DNA of 64,000 bases. Source: Chrysogorgia sp. JL179-B06. Its lineage: Eukaryota > Cnidaria > Anthozoa > Scleralcyonacea > Chrysogorgiidae. A program made the translations under genes and the position numbers. The notes under the pieces are model-generated. The model was not told where the DNA came from. It was given only the letters and a program-made list of their open reading frames with translations, and searched no databases. Below, piece by piece: positions 22,351 to 33,539 of this stretch (its first letter is position 1; every line of letters begins with the position of its first letter). The stretch spans positions 1,660,001 through 1,724,000 of the forward strand of contig JAYKKM010000147.1 of NCBI GenBank assembly GCA_035772405.1, given 5' to 3'.

Positions 22351-23169
22351 CTAGTTTCCCTGGCTGCCTGACGATTCCCCTGATTCGTTAGAGAATCTGG
22401 AGGATCGTTTCTGCTCTGGACAATTTCTTCTCATATGGTCAAGAGCGCCACAGTTCCAACAACCAGGCTCTGGAGGACGTCGACGTTGTCGTTCTTTCAC
22501 CGCGGTCAGGACCTCTTCGAGACTCTGCTTCATCGATTCCTCCAACCGTTCGACCAACTTTGTCATCTGGTTGTTGCTTGTCTCAAGTTGTCTTTTAAAA
22601 CTCGCCTGGGGCCCCGCTTGGTCGCCGTCTGAGCCTGCAGTTGTTGAAGGGATAAGCTCGGCTTCTCTCGAAACTTTGTAGCGTTGTACCGAGGCAAGTT
22701 GAAAGGATTCCAGCTCCAGGGCGACTTCCAGTGCTTTCCGGAGGGTTTGAGGCCTTTCTTGCTTGATACATAGGCGTATATCTTCATCAAGTAGGGCATC
22801 CATAAACTGATCCCTGGCAAGGGCGTCGCGCAATGTGGGAGGAGCATCGGGATAGGCAAGCCTGGATAATCGTTCAATGTCCTCGGACATTTCTGGCAGC
22901 GACTCATCCCTCTGTTTCACGCGATTTTTAAATCTCACCCTTGATAGATCCGTCTGATGACTTGTATCAAAACGGTTTCCCAATACTGCAACCAGGACTT
23001 CGAGATTCTGGCGGTCTTCTGGAGCCAAATTACCCAAGACTGCCAAAGCGGGTCCCTTCAAACTGGTAGCCAAATACGCGGGCTTTTGGTGATTGTTCCA
23101 GTTATTCAATTTGGAGACTATTTCAAACTGGGCATAGTAGGTCTCCCACACCGTAGAACCATCGAACAT
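22351..23169 (-). pseudogene. Gypsy gag, main part with zinc knuckle
   Basis: A 272-residue frame beginning MFDGSTVWETYYAQFEIVS, with the gag capsid-like region (LKGPALAVLGNLAPEDR, LARDQFMDALLDEDIRLCI) and a C-terminal CCHC knuckle CWNCGALDHMRRNC. An Asn-Gln-rich linker precedes the basic KERQRRR patch. Upstream sequence (KPT before MFDG) is in frame, so the true protein continues 5'. Confidence 0.88.
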
Positions 23170-23399
23170 AGTTGGTTTCTGGACGAGCTTGCCAAAACTT
23201 CCATGTCGGATTGGAATTTCGGTACTTTTGTTGAACTGGTTCGCCTTTCAGGTGATGGAAAAACGGGAGTTTGCAACTTATCCACCCGACTCGCGGGATG
23301 TCTCTCTTGGGAATACTCTTTGGCTTCGAACGGATCCGCTCTTTGTCCCGGCTGAGTGGATGAATTAATCTGGCGCGTTGAATACCTCCCCAGGGAGAT

Positions 23400-23867
23400 A
23401 CCTATTTTCTTGTGAGGGCGGTTCCGGCCTTTGTCTCGGCGTAGTGGAGATTTATTTCAACAAATCTTCGAGAACACTTTCCTTTAATCTCGATTCAACT
23501 TCGAGCTGAAATCTCCCCATGGTTTCCCCTGGCCGTTCGAGGCGATTTTCGATAACATCCAACCTCGCTTCGTAGCACTCTACATTGATGGATATATTTC
23601 CCCGGCTTTGATCGGCTTTCTTAAGTTCTACTTTTATCGCTGTGAGCTTTTCCCCGTCTGTTTGTTGTTCATCTCCAACCGATCTTGGCGTTGGCTAATC
23701 TCTTCGAATTCAGGCGGACCAATCAGGCTCTGAATCTGATCCATTTGGGCGGTTTGAACAACATTCTGTTTTTTCATCAGTTCCATCTGCTCTTTTAACA
23801 TTGAGAACAGCTCAGCAAAATTCTCACCGTCAACGCCTTGTTTCTGCTCGACCGTGTCGTCGTTCAT
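23400..23867 (-). pseudogene. Gypsy gag N-terminal coiled-coil part
   Basis: It starts at ATG 23867 (MNDDTVEQKQGVDGENFAEL) and reads a heptad-rich segment (LKEQMELMKKQNVVQTAQMD). After a frameshift near 23640 it continues with VELKKADQS and LDVIENRLERPGETMG, ending at a stop near 23452. It lies between the primer-binding site and the capsid part, where the gag start is expected. Confidence 0.6.
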
Positions 23868-23913
23868 CCCCGTTTTTTCCCCTTCGCTTGGGTCATGGAT
23901 CTCGTCTCCATCG

Positions 23914-23932
23914 CTATCCCACCGCTGCCACC
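23914..23932 (-). promoter_or_regulatory. Gypsy primer-binding site
   Basis: Minus-strand TGGTGGCAGCGGTGGGATA starts two bases after the LTR end. It begins with TGG, complementary to a tRNA CCA terminus. Confidence 0.7.
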
Positions 23933-23934
23933 AA

Positions 23935-24211
23935 TGTTACGGAAAAAATCAATCCACGGTTCGAGCAAAAAATATTTATTTAATCACATTATTAATTTTG
24001 GACGTTACGTTCTAATATTGCTCTTCTCCCTCAAGGTCACTGTCAACACCTAGTTTTATACAAAAACTTGCATTTGTATGACGTGCATTTAAATAAGATG
24101 ACATACATACAAATTACGCATGACATACATTCAATTTACACAAAGACTACCGAGAACAATCAGGATTCATTCTGTTGGTCATCCTCTGCTGGTCAGTTGC
24201 CAGACCCTACA
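23935..24211 (-). repeat. Gypsy 5' LTR
   Basis: A 277-bp segment with canonical TG...CA ends: TGTTACGG at 23935 and CCCTACA at 24211 on the plus strand. It is followed on the inner side by the primer-binding site. No second LTR is present in the window for comparison, so the outer boundary is inferred from the CA dinucleotide. Confidence 0.65.
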
Positions 24212-25029
24212 AAAAATAACAGAGATTTAGATTCAGGTCGGACTGAGACGGCAAGATGCCAAAGACTTGACTGATCTGCTGACGTCCATGTTGGCGTCGG
24301 CAGATCGCGAAATTTTTACGTCCTCTTGGTGTCGCCGTCGCGTTGCGGTACTGAATCTAAATATCTCTTATGGAGAAATGCATGCAACAATTCTTTATCG
24401 AGTTCCCACATGCTGGTATGTCAACTCCTTCAATTATCATTCAATTATCTCCTTGCAGTAACTTCCCAGTTCCTGGAATTGGTTGTCATGTGGTCTGTCG
24501 TTTCGGATTCCCCACACTTACGTGAGTCTTTCTGATGTGTTTTATTAGGGAGTGAAACTGAAAAAAAGTGAAGCTGAAAAAACTATTTATTTGGTATTTT
24601 GGTGTGCTTAAATATATAGTCGTACGAAGCGAAAGCGAAGGAAAGTGGAGAACACCTTTTACTGTGCGTATCATGAATCACTTTACCACGTCTGCTCTTT
24701 CAAAACCACTTCATAACTGATAAATATTGATTAAATATAGGACATATTTAATATTAATATAGGACATATTTAAATATTCAGTGTATATTAGAGTGTTTGT
24801 GGGAGATTTACGACAATCACAATAAACCTGTCTTTGTTGCATCTTTTCAGAACACAGACAAGAAAGGCATCAACAGCTTCACATTTGAAATGTGAAGCTG
24901 TTAATGCCCTTCTTGTCTGTCTGTGATGCTCCGTCGTGGAGTTCATCTGTTGTTCCATTGCAACCATTCCTATTATTTTACATGGTCCTTGTCTGCATGG
25001 CTGACTTTTAGCATGGTTATTTGCATCCT
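24212..25029. other. Non-coding; hairpin at 24851-24925
   Basis: No gene is seen. A near-perfect inverted repeat (about 35-bp arms, ACAGCTTCACATTT / AAATGTGAAGCTGT at the tip, GACAAGAA / TTCTTGTC at the base) spans 24851-24925, preceded by a direct repeat of AATATAGGACATATTTAA at 24735-24775. Confidence 0.7.
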
Positions 25030-25296
25030 TTAATTTTCAAATGTCATGCCCTGAAAAAGTTTTAAAATGCAAACGCAGTTATCAATTCCATTGGGGTGGA
25101 ACGAACATAACCATCTCTTTGGGAAAGGTGTTTGTAAAAGGTCCAAGACAGGCTCCTCATTAGTTTGCAATATATCTGATACTTGTCCTTCAGTAAGACC
25201 ATCCATAACGCACAATGATATAAGTCTTGCACCACATAAAATATACTTTCTCGCGCTCGCCACGAGAGGTAACGTCATACAATGTTTTTTCCCCAA
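25030..25296 (-). CDS. Unassigned ORF, 88 codons
   Basis: The minus-strand frame (GLTEGQVSDILQTNEEPVLD, LLQTPFPKRWLCSFHPNGID) has balanced composition and no repeats, unlike most nearby ORFs. It could be a single exon or a transposon scrap. No domain is recognised and there is no second exon in sight. Confidence 0.25.
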   Translation of the reverse strand: MGKKHCMTLPLVASARKYILCGARLISLCVMDGLTEGQVSDILQTNEEPVLDLLQTPFPKRWLCSFHPNGIDNCVCILKLFQGMTFEN

Positions 25297-25715
25297 AGTA
25301 TTTCTGTTTTTTCTGGTGGAGCCGTTTTGAAATTTCCAGAGGAAATTCCCATAATTGCGGCAATATTGAACAGCAGTATTTTTCAGTGGCTCACGTTTTT
25401 TGCTGAGGAGTTATTTCGGATGGTCTCAGTTCGGATGGTCTCAGTTTCTCAATTATATTGAGCAATTATATTGCCATGGATTTGGTCAGTTTCCATAGAA
25501 AATCATGTATACTTTCCAAATCCGGCTGTGGACAAGGGCAATGAACAATGCAAAAATTGAAAATCGCGGCAATTAGTACAAACTCTTCACTCTTGTCAAA
25601 TAAATCGATAAATTATCCGTTTTTAATTTATCTAATGTAGTCTCAATATGGCATATCAAGAAATACAGTCGTAGCACATCAAGAAAATACATTTCTACTT
25701 CATTTCTCACTTTTC
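25297..25715. other. No feature recognised
   Basis: AT-rich non-coding. It contains a short direct repeat TTCGGATGGTCTCAGTT at 25416-25447. Confidence 0.4.
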
Positions 25716-26030
25716 AAAATTCAAAAGCCACGCCTATAGAACAGATTCGTTCGTCTTCTCCGCGTAATATTTCAACTTTCTTTGGAGAAAACATTTTGGA
25801 ATCAGCCGTACCTGAAGTTATAGTAGAATATCTAGCCTTTCCATCATTAATGACGTTGGACAATTTTCAAAAGCCGCGCACACAGAACAGATACGTTCGT
25901 CTTCTTCCCTTAAGATTTCAACTTTCTGTGGAGGAAATGGTTTGGAATCAGCCACCTGAACTTACAGTGTAATATCTAGCCTTTCCATTCTTAATGTTGG
26001 ACAATTTTCAAAAGCCGCGCATCAAGACTG
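25716..26030. repeat. Tandem repeat, period about 146 bp
   Basis: Two full and one partial unit share TTCAAAAGCC[AG]CGC, AACAGAT[TA]CGTTCGTCTTC, ATTTCAACTTTCT, TTTGGAATCAGCC and ATATCTAGCCTTTCC. Confidence 0.85.
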
Positions 26031-26221
26031 TCTGTATGTAATGTCATATAATGACGTCATCGTGACGTCACCGATAAAATGAAAATTCCTATAATCTTCG
26101 AAGGTTTTTAAGTAAAATTAGTTTTTCACATGCGATTGCAATCTGGATTGTAATCTTCAGAAAAGTACGTATGGATTTTAAGAATTTTTAAAAGTAGCTG
26201 GAATATCGAATTGTTAAGGTA

Positions 26222-26405
26222 AATAATAATAATAATAATAATAATAATAAAGACGTATTAGGAGCATTATACAATAGTCTCAATGCTCTTACAACAATAT
26301 ATTCTTAATGTTACTTATAAAACTAATTACAGTTTCATTATAAGATAAAACCTACTACATATATTACCAATATGAACAAAAAACTATTAATTAATTATTA
26401 TTAAT
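26222..26405 (-). mobile_element. LINE 3' end, extremely truncated copy
   Basis: (AAT)n followed by AAGACGTATTAGGAGCATTA, CAATAGTCTCAATGCTCTT and TTACAGTTTCATTATAAGAT, the same 3' UTR as the LINE at 17652-17815. Only the tail was copied. Confidence 0.85.
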
Positions 26406-27340
26406 TATTAAGGCCACTAGATTCTCCTCAGTTAACGAATCCCGCGAAGAACCAACCAAACAAAAAGGATAACTTGGATTGTTCGGAGCAAAAGCATGGC
26501 GCGTGTGTCTACAGCGAGTACAGTTGACAGTTCGATGAGTTTTATTCCAATTACTTCACGCACACGCACAGATCAAATTGAAGCACGCGCACTGTCATCT
26601 GCATACGTAGCGTGCTTCGTTTGCTTGCGTGTGAAGACCAACCGTTTTGGCGCGAGCTTGAAAAACAAATGTTAAAAATCTCGGTATAGACAATCCGATA
26701 TTTCACTAAATATTATTTAGATGGCGAAAACGATACTTGGAGTTTCTCAGATTCCAATAGAAGAACACTTTACCGACCACTTTGAGAAGTATCCCGTTCA
26801 AAATCGTACAGGAAGAAATGAAATACGAAATAATTCGCGGCGCACTTCAGTGCACGTTCAAACAGTTTCACGTCACGTTACGTATATAAACACAATAGAA
26901 TATCGATAACTTCATTTTTATTTTATTTATCAACAAATCCATACGTACTTTATTGTAGGAAGTAATTTAGGTTTACATAACACTCACAAATGTGGCATAA
27001 TGTCAAAAATGACGAAAATTATAGTTTTTGTTTTTGTCGATGACGTCATGTAGCGTCATCAGATACGTCACCAGACGAAAGATGTTTGCCTACATCTTGC
27101 ACACATAAAAATATCTTGGTTATACCTTGAATTCATCGTCACCAATTCGATTACAGAAAGAATCGACAGTTGACTATAAAGTTTGAAAGTGTTGTTCTTC
27201 CTGCGAAAAAAATCGCCCAGGTTCTACAAAATGGTTTCTAACGAACAACGCGCATGTTATATTAATTGCCCAAGTCTAGGGAAGTCAAATACCATTTTGC
27301 GCGATTCGGAGGGTGTACCGTGTACAATGGCTCAATAATG
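26406..27340. other. No gene recognised
   Basis: It contains several CGCACGC-type words near 26560-26620 and GTCATC/GACGTCA words at 27040-27080. There is a short ORF at 26721-26909 without recognisable content. It possibly includes the decayed 5' part of the LINE that follows. Confidence 0.4.
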
Positions 27341-27356
27341 AAGACTTTTAGCGAGG

Positions 27357-28639
27357 GTGAGGTCTAGTAAAATAATTGAACGTATTGTTCACCGACAAGT
27401 CTACACATACATGCAAGAAAACAATCTAATCACTCCAGAACAATTTAGTTTCCGTTCTAAACTATCCACAAACGTTACTCTGGCACAGTTCACTGATCAA
27501 ATTTTAGACAATCTCGACAAAAAGTCAGTTACAGCAGCTGTTTTTATTGATCTGTGAAAAGCATTTGATACTGTAGACCACTCGATACTAATTTCAAAAT
27601 TGAAAAATCTTGGATTTACTACTTCTGTTCTCAACTGGTTCTGTTCATACCTTTCATCTCGTGCTCAAGTAACAACTATCAACAACCGTACATCTACCTC
27701 AAGATCAGTCACTGTCGGAGTTCCACAAGGCAGTATACTGGGCCCTTTGCTCTTCTTGATATATATAAACGAACTACCTAAATGCCTTAATTATAGCAAA
27801 TCAGTTCTATACGCCGATGACACACTTTTGTATTATTCTGCCAACTCTGCAACAACCCTTCAAGCTAACATAAATGCTGATTTACAATCTCTATCCAAGT
27901 GGCTAAACGAAAACCTGCTAACCCTCAACTATGAAAAAAACGAAATTCCTCATATTTACAAACAAAAATCAGCTAAAGTCATACTCAAATATAACCATCA
28001 CTATAAACAACCAGAAAATTGAACAAGGACAAACATTTAAGTATCTTGGTGTCACCCTCAGTCAGGATCTCTCGTGGCATGATCATATACTGTAGGAAAC
28101 TTAGCCAACATCATAAAGCAAAGACTTGGAGCCATACGACGTGTGAAGTCTTATCTATACCACCACTCGCACGAAGCACTCTCTGTACAGCGTTAATCTT
28201 ACCACTTTTCGATGATGCCGACATTATTTGGGGCGACAAGAACAATTCGACATTAATGAACTCTTTACAAATTCTCGAAAATAAAGCAGCTAAACTCGTA
28301 CTTGATGTTCCACCACTCTCCTCCTCAACTGAAGCCTTAAAAACAATGAACTGGACACCTCTGAGAATCCGACGACAGAAACATCGCTGTATTTTTATAT
28401 TTAAATGTATTAACGGTTTAATAGATTTTGACTTTGAACTAATTAGAAATAATAACATTCATAAATATTTTACAAGGACCAACAACAATCTACATCTACC
28501 TAAAGTCAACACAAACTGGGGAAAACAAAAACTAATTTATCACGCATCAATGGATTTTAATAACTTGGACAATAAAACAAGAAGCACAAAATCACTAACA
28601 CTATTTAAAAATGAACTGAAAAAGCACCAATTTAATTAG
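27357..28639 (+). pseudogene. LINE reverse transcriptase ORF
   Basis: Motifs in order: NNLITPEQFSFR, VFIDL-stop-KAFDTVDH (motif A, with an in-frame TGA right before Lys), VTVGVPQGSILGPLLFLIYI (motif B) and VLYADDTLLYYS (motif C). A frameshift near 28020 follows, then ALILPLFDDADIIWGD, LQILENKAAKLVLDVP and the terminal NNLDNKTRSTKSLTLFK. The nonsense codon and frameshift mark it as dead. Confidence 0.88.
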
Positions 28640-29205
28640 TTTCAAAGTGTAGTAATGTAATGTGATATGATGTAATGTAATGTTGCGTGACTTAGTGTAG
28701 TGTAATGTAATGTCATTACATATACATTACATTGCATTGAGTCACGTAACATGACTAAATGTAATGTAGTGTAGTGTAATGTATTAATGACTTAATGTAA
28801 TGCAGTGCAATGCAATGCAATGCAATGCAATGCAATGCAATGCAATGCAATGCAATGCAATGCAATGCAATGCAATGCAATGCAATGCAATGCAATGCAA
28901 TGCAATGCAATGCAATGCAATGCAATGCGATGCAATGCGATGCAATGCAATGCAATGTAATGCTATGTAATGTAATGCAATGTAACGTAATGCTATGTAA
29001 TTTAATGCAATGTAACGTAATGTAACGTAATGTGATGCAATGTAACGTAATGTAATGTAATGTAATGTAATGTAATGTAATGACTTAATGTAATGCAATG
29101 CAATGCAATGCAATGTAATGTAATGCTATGTAATGTAATGCAATGTAACGTAATGTAATGTAACGTAATGTAATGTAATGACTTAATGTAATATAATGTA
29201 ATGTG
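28640..29205. repeat. TGCAA/TGTAA pentanucleotide array
   Basis: About 110 pentamers. The core (28796-28945) is pure AATGC, and the flanks are AATGT with variants (AACGT, CTATG). The word ATGACTTAATGTAAT punctuates the array at about 28788, 29078 and 29178. Met-Gln-Cys-Asn frames here are artefacts. Confidence 0.95.
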
Positions 29206-29275
29206 AAGTACTACAGGACCCCACTGAAAAACACTCCGGTGACGTGGGTATCCTGATTAAATATTATTATTATTA

Positions 29276-29440
29276 TACGGGAAAGTATTCACCTGAAGTT
29301 TGTACGAGGCAAATACTTTCTACGTATACATATGGAACCTACGAAATTAATAAGGAATTTTAACATGGATTTTGGATTAGTTAATCGTTTATTTTTAACC
29401 GAGAGTAGTAAAAAAGTACTGCGTAGACAGTTTTTTGGAT
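29276..29440. other. Spacer before Penelope element
   Basis: No feature recognised. Confidence 0.4.
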
Positions 29441-29884
29441 ATATAGCAAAGTGAAAAGGTGGTAAACTGCCAAGATTTTTAGTAACGAAATACTGACTTT
29501 CGAGCGGAGCCCTTCATCAGAGTAAGACGAGATGAAATAAATAAATAGGGCTTATATATATATATATATATATATATATGCTAAAAGGGTGTCACAAGTA
29601 GAAAGTAGCCAATCAAATGCACGGGAGATAAACAAACTAATAATTAATGAGATGCGAAAAGTTAAATCATTTGCTATTTTTACAGTCGATCAGCAAACAG
29701 ACTGAGGGGGAGGGAGAAATGACAGGTCCAATATTAAGGGGATTAGGCGATAGTAAAGCAGTAAGAAACAAAAACTTGAAAAGGAATGAAAGTGCATAAG
29801 CTAATAATAAAAAAGTTACAAGCAAACTAAAATAACAAAAAACTTGTAGGAAATTAAATAAAAACGTTCGTGTGTTCCTCGTTG

Positions 29885-30560
29885 TGATGGCCTTGAAGCT
29901 CTGAAGTTTTTCTTTGATCAGCGCACTCAGTTAGAACCCTGCACATCCACGTTACTTCACTTAGCAGAACTAGTGCTTACCCTTAACAATTTTTCGTTTG
30001 ATGGTGACCATTATCAGCAAATAAGTGGTGTTGCAATGGGCACCAAAATGGGTCCAAGCTATGCTAACTTATTTGTTGGTTATGTTGAAAAACAGATCTT
30101 TGAACGATAGGTCCCTTGCCTGATTTCTTCGGAAGATTTATCGATGACTGTTTAGGAACAGCGTCATGCTCACGTGTCCTTTTAGAGCAGTTCATCAACT
30201 TTGTTGATGATTTTCATCCTGCTCTGAAGTTCACGTGGGAAATCAGAGAGACCTGTGTGTCGTTCCTTGATATTTTAATTTCGATAATGGTGATTCGCTG
30301 CGAAAACGTCTATCTCGTACAAGCATGCTGACCCCCATAGTTATCTTCTATTTTCTTCCTCTCATCCCAACCACACTAAGCAATCCATCCCTTACTCTCA
30401 ATTCTTGCGTCTTCGCCGCTTATGTAGCGACGACCAAGAATTTCAAGCCAAAGCAATGGAAATGAGATTTTTTTCTGTTCAACGTGCATGTTACCCTACC
30501 AACCTTCTAGACCTCGCCAAAAGCTTTTCTCGTCCCCCGTTTAGACGCCCTTGAACCACC
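29885..30560 (+). pseudogene. Penelope reverse transcriptase
   Basis: Frames chain through FFFDQRTQLEPC, QISGVAMGTKMGPSYANLF (motif B region), stop at about 30109, FFGRFIDDCLGTA (motif C, IDD catalytic Asp pair), DFHPALKFTWEI and SFLDI. A frame change leads to SYLFSSSHPNHTKQSIPYSQ and FLRLRRLC. The order is diagnostic of Penelope RT. Confidence 0.85.
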
Positions 30561-31075
30561 TTTGGAACAAGTTTCAAACAATTCATCCTTTCAATTTTAA
30601 AGTTAAAAATATTACCAATTGGAATTTTCACATTTTACAAAATGATCCTGAGACATCAGCCATTTTCACCGATAACCCTTTGGTATCTTCTCGCCGTAAT
30701 AAAAACATTCGTGATTCCTTAGTACATATAGTGCCCTTAAACAAAATACCTCGGCACCAGCGGGAACATTTTCTTGCGGCCGTTCCCGCTGCTATATACA
30801 CATGCCCTTTTCTCAATCCTACCACAGTTATTACCGCCCCCAAATTCCACCAGACAATCCGTCATACTTTTTCATGCACGCCTCTACCAACATCATTTAT
30901 TGCATTTCTTGGGATAAATGTCCTAAAATCTACATCGGTGAAACTGGGCGACGCCTTTCAGACAGGTTTGCTGAACATTTTCGTTCCACGAGGAACCATG
31001 ATGTTGACAAACCTGTTGCCCGACATTTCTTACTGTATTACATTTGTCGGGTTTGAACTGTCTTTCTGATCGAAG
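30551..31075 (+). pseudogene. Penelope linker and GIY-YIG endonuclease
   Basis: The frame at 30551 gives the linker (NPLVSSRRNKNIRDSLV). The second frame at 30802-31056 gives YCISWDKCPKIYIGETGRRL (the Y-x-G core with the Cys pair preceding it), SDRFAEHFRSTRNHD and KPVARHF. Helix Arg and His of the GIY-YIG fold are present. One frameshift near 30840 and another at the end are needed to join it. Confidence 0.85.
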
Positions 31076-31377
31076 ATCTCATTGATATGATAATTTTTTA
31101 AGAAGATTATGTCCGATCCCGGGGAAATGTATATAATCAATTTTTAAATACGTACTAATTTAACTTCTATTGATTTAAAGTATATGTAAGACCTATAAAC
31201 CCTTGCATTAAGATGTGCATGAGTCATTCAAATTCTTAAATATCATGTTATTGTGATCTTATTAATTGCCAAACCTTATACTATAAGGTTTTTACTCTAA
31301 ACAAAGGATTTCAATAAACGATCTATCTATTTCAAAAACTCAAAAATCGGAGACAAAAATCAGCAATATATTGATTG

Positions 31378-31383
31378 TTTATT
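31378..31383 (-). terminator. Polyadenylation signal of the promethin-like gene
   Basis: TTTATT on the plus strand (AATAAA on minus) lies ~240 bases beyond the candidate extended stop at 31620 and faces the AATAAA of the Penelope element at 31313. Confidence 0.45.
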
Positions 31384-31619
31384 GACAATCTATTAAAAAG
31401 CGTTCTTTCCTGTTAAACGTTGTATAGAGTTGAACGCTACACTATATAATATCCATATACAAAAGACGACAAACAACTACAGCATAGTAGTACAAGATAT
31501 AGTAAATATTAAAATGGTGATGTAAACTTCATTACAAGATAAAAGGTCTTGCGGTTGCTACGGCGCTAATCCTTTTTCCACGTCGTATAACTGGACGCAT
31601 TGTTTTGCGCGCAGTTTGC

Positions 31620-32336
31620 TTATTTTGTCCTCCCGGCAGACATTTGCACACATTTCTTTGGCACATTGAAGGGATTGTAATAAGCCTCGTCTGCGCTTAG
31701 GATCTCCTCGGTATCGTACAAGATGTCTATACATCAGTCTTTCGGGCAGCATTTCCTGTAGGCGTTAATCAACGACGTTATCGGATCGGAGAAAATTGGC
31801 CAGACTGAGAGTGACTTTATTTTCTCTGAAAATCCTTCGGCGCGGGCCACTGCCGACATGAGAAATGTTTCGCAAACCGGTTCCACATGGACCCAAACGC
31901 GTTGTACCACGTATGCCACTAGGGTGCAAAAGGCAGCGAAGAACAGCGGGCCTGGGAGGAAGACGAGTAAAGCTGTCAAACTGAGGCCAATCACTGTGCC
32001 AAGGATGACCAACATGCAGGTCAACAAAAACAGGAAAACGCCAATTGTAAACGCTAGGAAGATTACAACTGGCACGAAAATCCAGGCGAATAGCACGCCA
32101 ACAAAGAGACAGGTCTTTGGTCGGTCTTTGATGAATTGACGTGCGCGATTAACACTTTCCATAACTTCTCTCAAATAGAAAATACTTTGAAACATCTCCA
32201 TATTGATTAAACTCTGAAAGGGATGAGTCATTGTGACGATTGATAATTCAATAATTGATGATACTCGGATGATGCGTGCGCATGCAAGTTCTCGTGAGAT
32301 ATTTGCATTTCTTTCTAATTGTGCCCAGGGCCCCAA
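31620..32336 (-). CDS. Promethin/LDAF1-like membrane protein gene
   Basis: Promethin (LDAF1/TMEM159) is an ER and lipid-droplet protein that partners with seipin where droplets form. The uninterrupted frame is 32336-31734 (200 codons). The likely start is ATG 32231 (MTHPFQSLINMEMF), giving ~165 residues, close to the family length. After an amphipathic lead (VMESVNRARQFIKDRP) come two long hydrophobic hairpins (LFVGVLFAWIFVPVVIFLAF, LLTCMLVILGTVIGLSLTAL) and PGPLFFAAFCTLVAYVVQRV, then a soluble tail (FSDPITSLINAYRKCCPKD). A TGA ends this frame at 31734. The same frame stays open to 31620 (ILYDTEEILSADEAYYN), and that tail is partly shared with the copy at 39 kb, so the TGA may be a nonsense change. 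Intronless. The family assignment rests on topology and hairpin pattern. Confidence 0.55.
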
Positions 32337-32764
32337 GTGCGAGTCTCATTTCCGGGACACGAAATTAATCCAGTTCTCTACCTCACTGATCTATAAAAGA
32401 GATTGGATCGAGCAACACATTGTTCGATTCTGTGAAAAACGAAGCCAAAATATTTCTTGCTGGCGGCAATCTTGGAGAGACCATCTGTGCTATGTAGTTT
32501 CTGTCACGGAGCCATAGTTTTTGTGCTAAAGTACACGAAAACCTTCGACAACTGATCCACTTTAGCATCATTAAAGATCAGAGTTAAGTTTGAATATTGC
32601 GCAAAGTGAAGCGAAAAGTAACGGCGGCCATCTTGGAGACTGGAGAGACCATCTGTGCTATGTAGGTTCTGTCTCGGAGTCGTATAGTTTGTGTGCTAAA
32701 GTACACGAAAACCTTCGACAACTATAATTCATATTTGACATCTTAAAAAATCAAATACAGATAG
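32337..32764. repeat. Tandem duplication upstream of the promethin-like gene
   Basis: Two units (about 32465-32560 and 32635-32725) share GAGAGACCATCTGTGCTATG, CTAAAGTACACGAAAACCTT and CGACAACT. No gene is seen. Confidence 0.75.
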
Positions 32765-33215
32765 TCTCAGCTGTCACCTATAGTAAAACTGTCCGAGAGT
32801 GTACAAAAATAGAGTGTTGCGTAGGCAATGTTTAGTGGATATAGTAAAGCGAAGAGGTGATGAATTGTCGAGATCTTTAACAATAAAATAATGATGTTTT
32901 CAGCGGAGCCCTTCATCAGAGAAATATTTCATTCCTAAATATCTGCAGTTAAAACCTTCGATTTCTAATTATTTTAGTATCTTAAAAAATAATATACAGA
33001 TATATAGTCTCTGTCACCTATAGTAAAACTATCCGAGAGTGTACAAAATAAGAGTGCTGCGTAGTTAGTTTTTTTCGATATAGTAAAGCGAAAAGAATGT
33101 AAAGATCTCGGCAATCTTTAGCAATGAAATACAGTGATGTTTGGAGCGGAGCCGCCATTCATCAGAGCAGTATTTCAATCGCTAAATTAAGATCTGCAGT
33201 TCACCACCTTTTTAC
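32765..33215. repeat. Tandem Penelope pLTR-like units
   Basis: Two ~220-bp units (32765-32960 and 32990-33215) share CTGTCACCTATAGTAAAACT, CCGAGAGTGTACAAAA, GATATAGTAAAGCGAA and the hallmark GGAGCC-CTTCATCAGAG found in the Penelope element at 29500. Confidence 0.8.
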
Positions 33216-33429
33216 CAGTAAGTGGTTCCGAAGATGGTCTCTCCAATATGGTGCAGGTCGTGAACTATACTTCCGACTTCAACTTCAGAACAATAGACGA
33301 TCTATCAAGTCTCTTATAGTAATCAATGCACTAGTTGCTTGGGTACGAGTTCAGTATTTATGGGCACAAGTTCAGCATAGTCATATAGCATGGACATAAC
33401 ATTTCTTACCTAAGTAAAACATTTCTGGT
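33216..33429. other. Spacer before Harbinger element
   Basis: No gene is recognised. TAAGTAAAACA at 33411 recurs immediately after the Harbinger element (36236). Confidence 0.4.
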
Positions 33430-33539
33430 GCCCTCACACCATAGCGTATGCTGAAACCTATGAGTTGCGTGTAAAAAATATTGTTATACGCACCAAACGC
33501 AACCCAAATCAACAATTATGTCAATTTCTAACCTATTGA

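Larger units (their letters stand above)
20876..24211 (-). mobile_element. Ty3/Gypsy LTR retrotransposon, 3'-truncated
   Basis: Read on the minus strand: 5' LTR (24211-23935), a primer-binding site beginning TGGTGGCAGCGG, gag with a CCHC knuckle, aspartic protease, then RT as far as YLDDILVHAKTF. The RNase H, integrase and 3' LTR are absent; the element ends at the junction at 20876. Several stops and frameshifts are present. Confidence 0.88.
27350..29275 (+). mobile_element. LINE (I/CR1-like), plus strand
   Basis: The RT ORF starts at about 27357 and the C-terminal region ends at 28639. A long array of TGTAA/TGCAA pentamers fills the 3' UTR (28640-29200). The tail (CACTCCGGTGACGTGGGTATC, then TTAAATATTATTATTATTAT) ends at 29275 in (ATT)n, as in many LINEs. 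The 5' end is truncated; no endonuclease domain is seen. Confidence 0.85.
29395..31330 (+). mobile_element. Penelope-like element with GIY-YIG endonuclease
   Basis: It starts with a pLTR-type segment at 29395-29560 (AAATACTGACTTTCGAGCGG, then AGCCCTTCATCAGAG) that recurs at 32765-33215. RT motifs begin at about 29885 and the GIY-YIG domain ends near 31070. AATAAA at 31313 is a likely polyadenylation signal. Penelope elements use an RT related to telomerase together with a GIY-YIG nicking enzyme. Several frameshifts are present. Its 3' end is duplicated at 37211 and onward. Confidence 0.85.

Noticed and set aside
28755..29113. Met-Gln-Cys-Asn and His-Cys-Ile-Ala repeat proteins
   Set aside because: Translation of the AATGC pentamer array.
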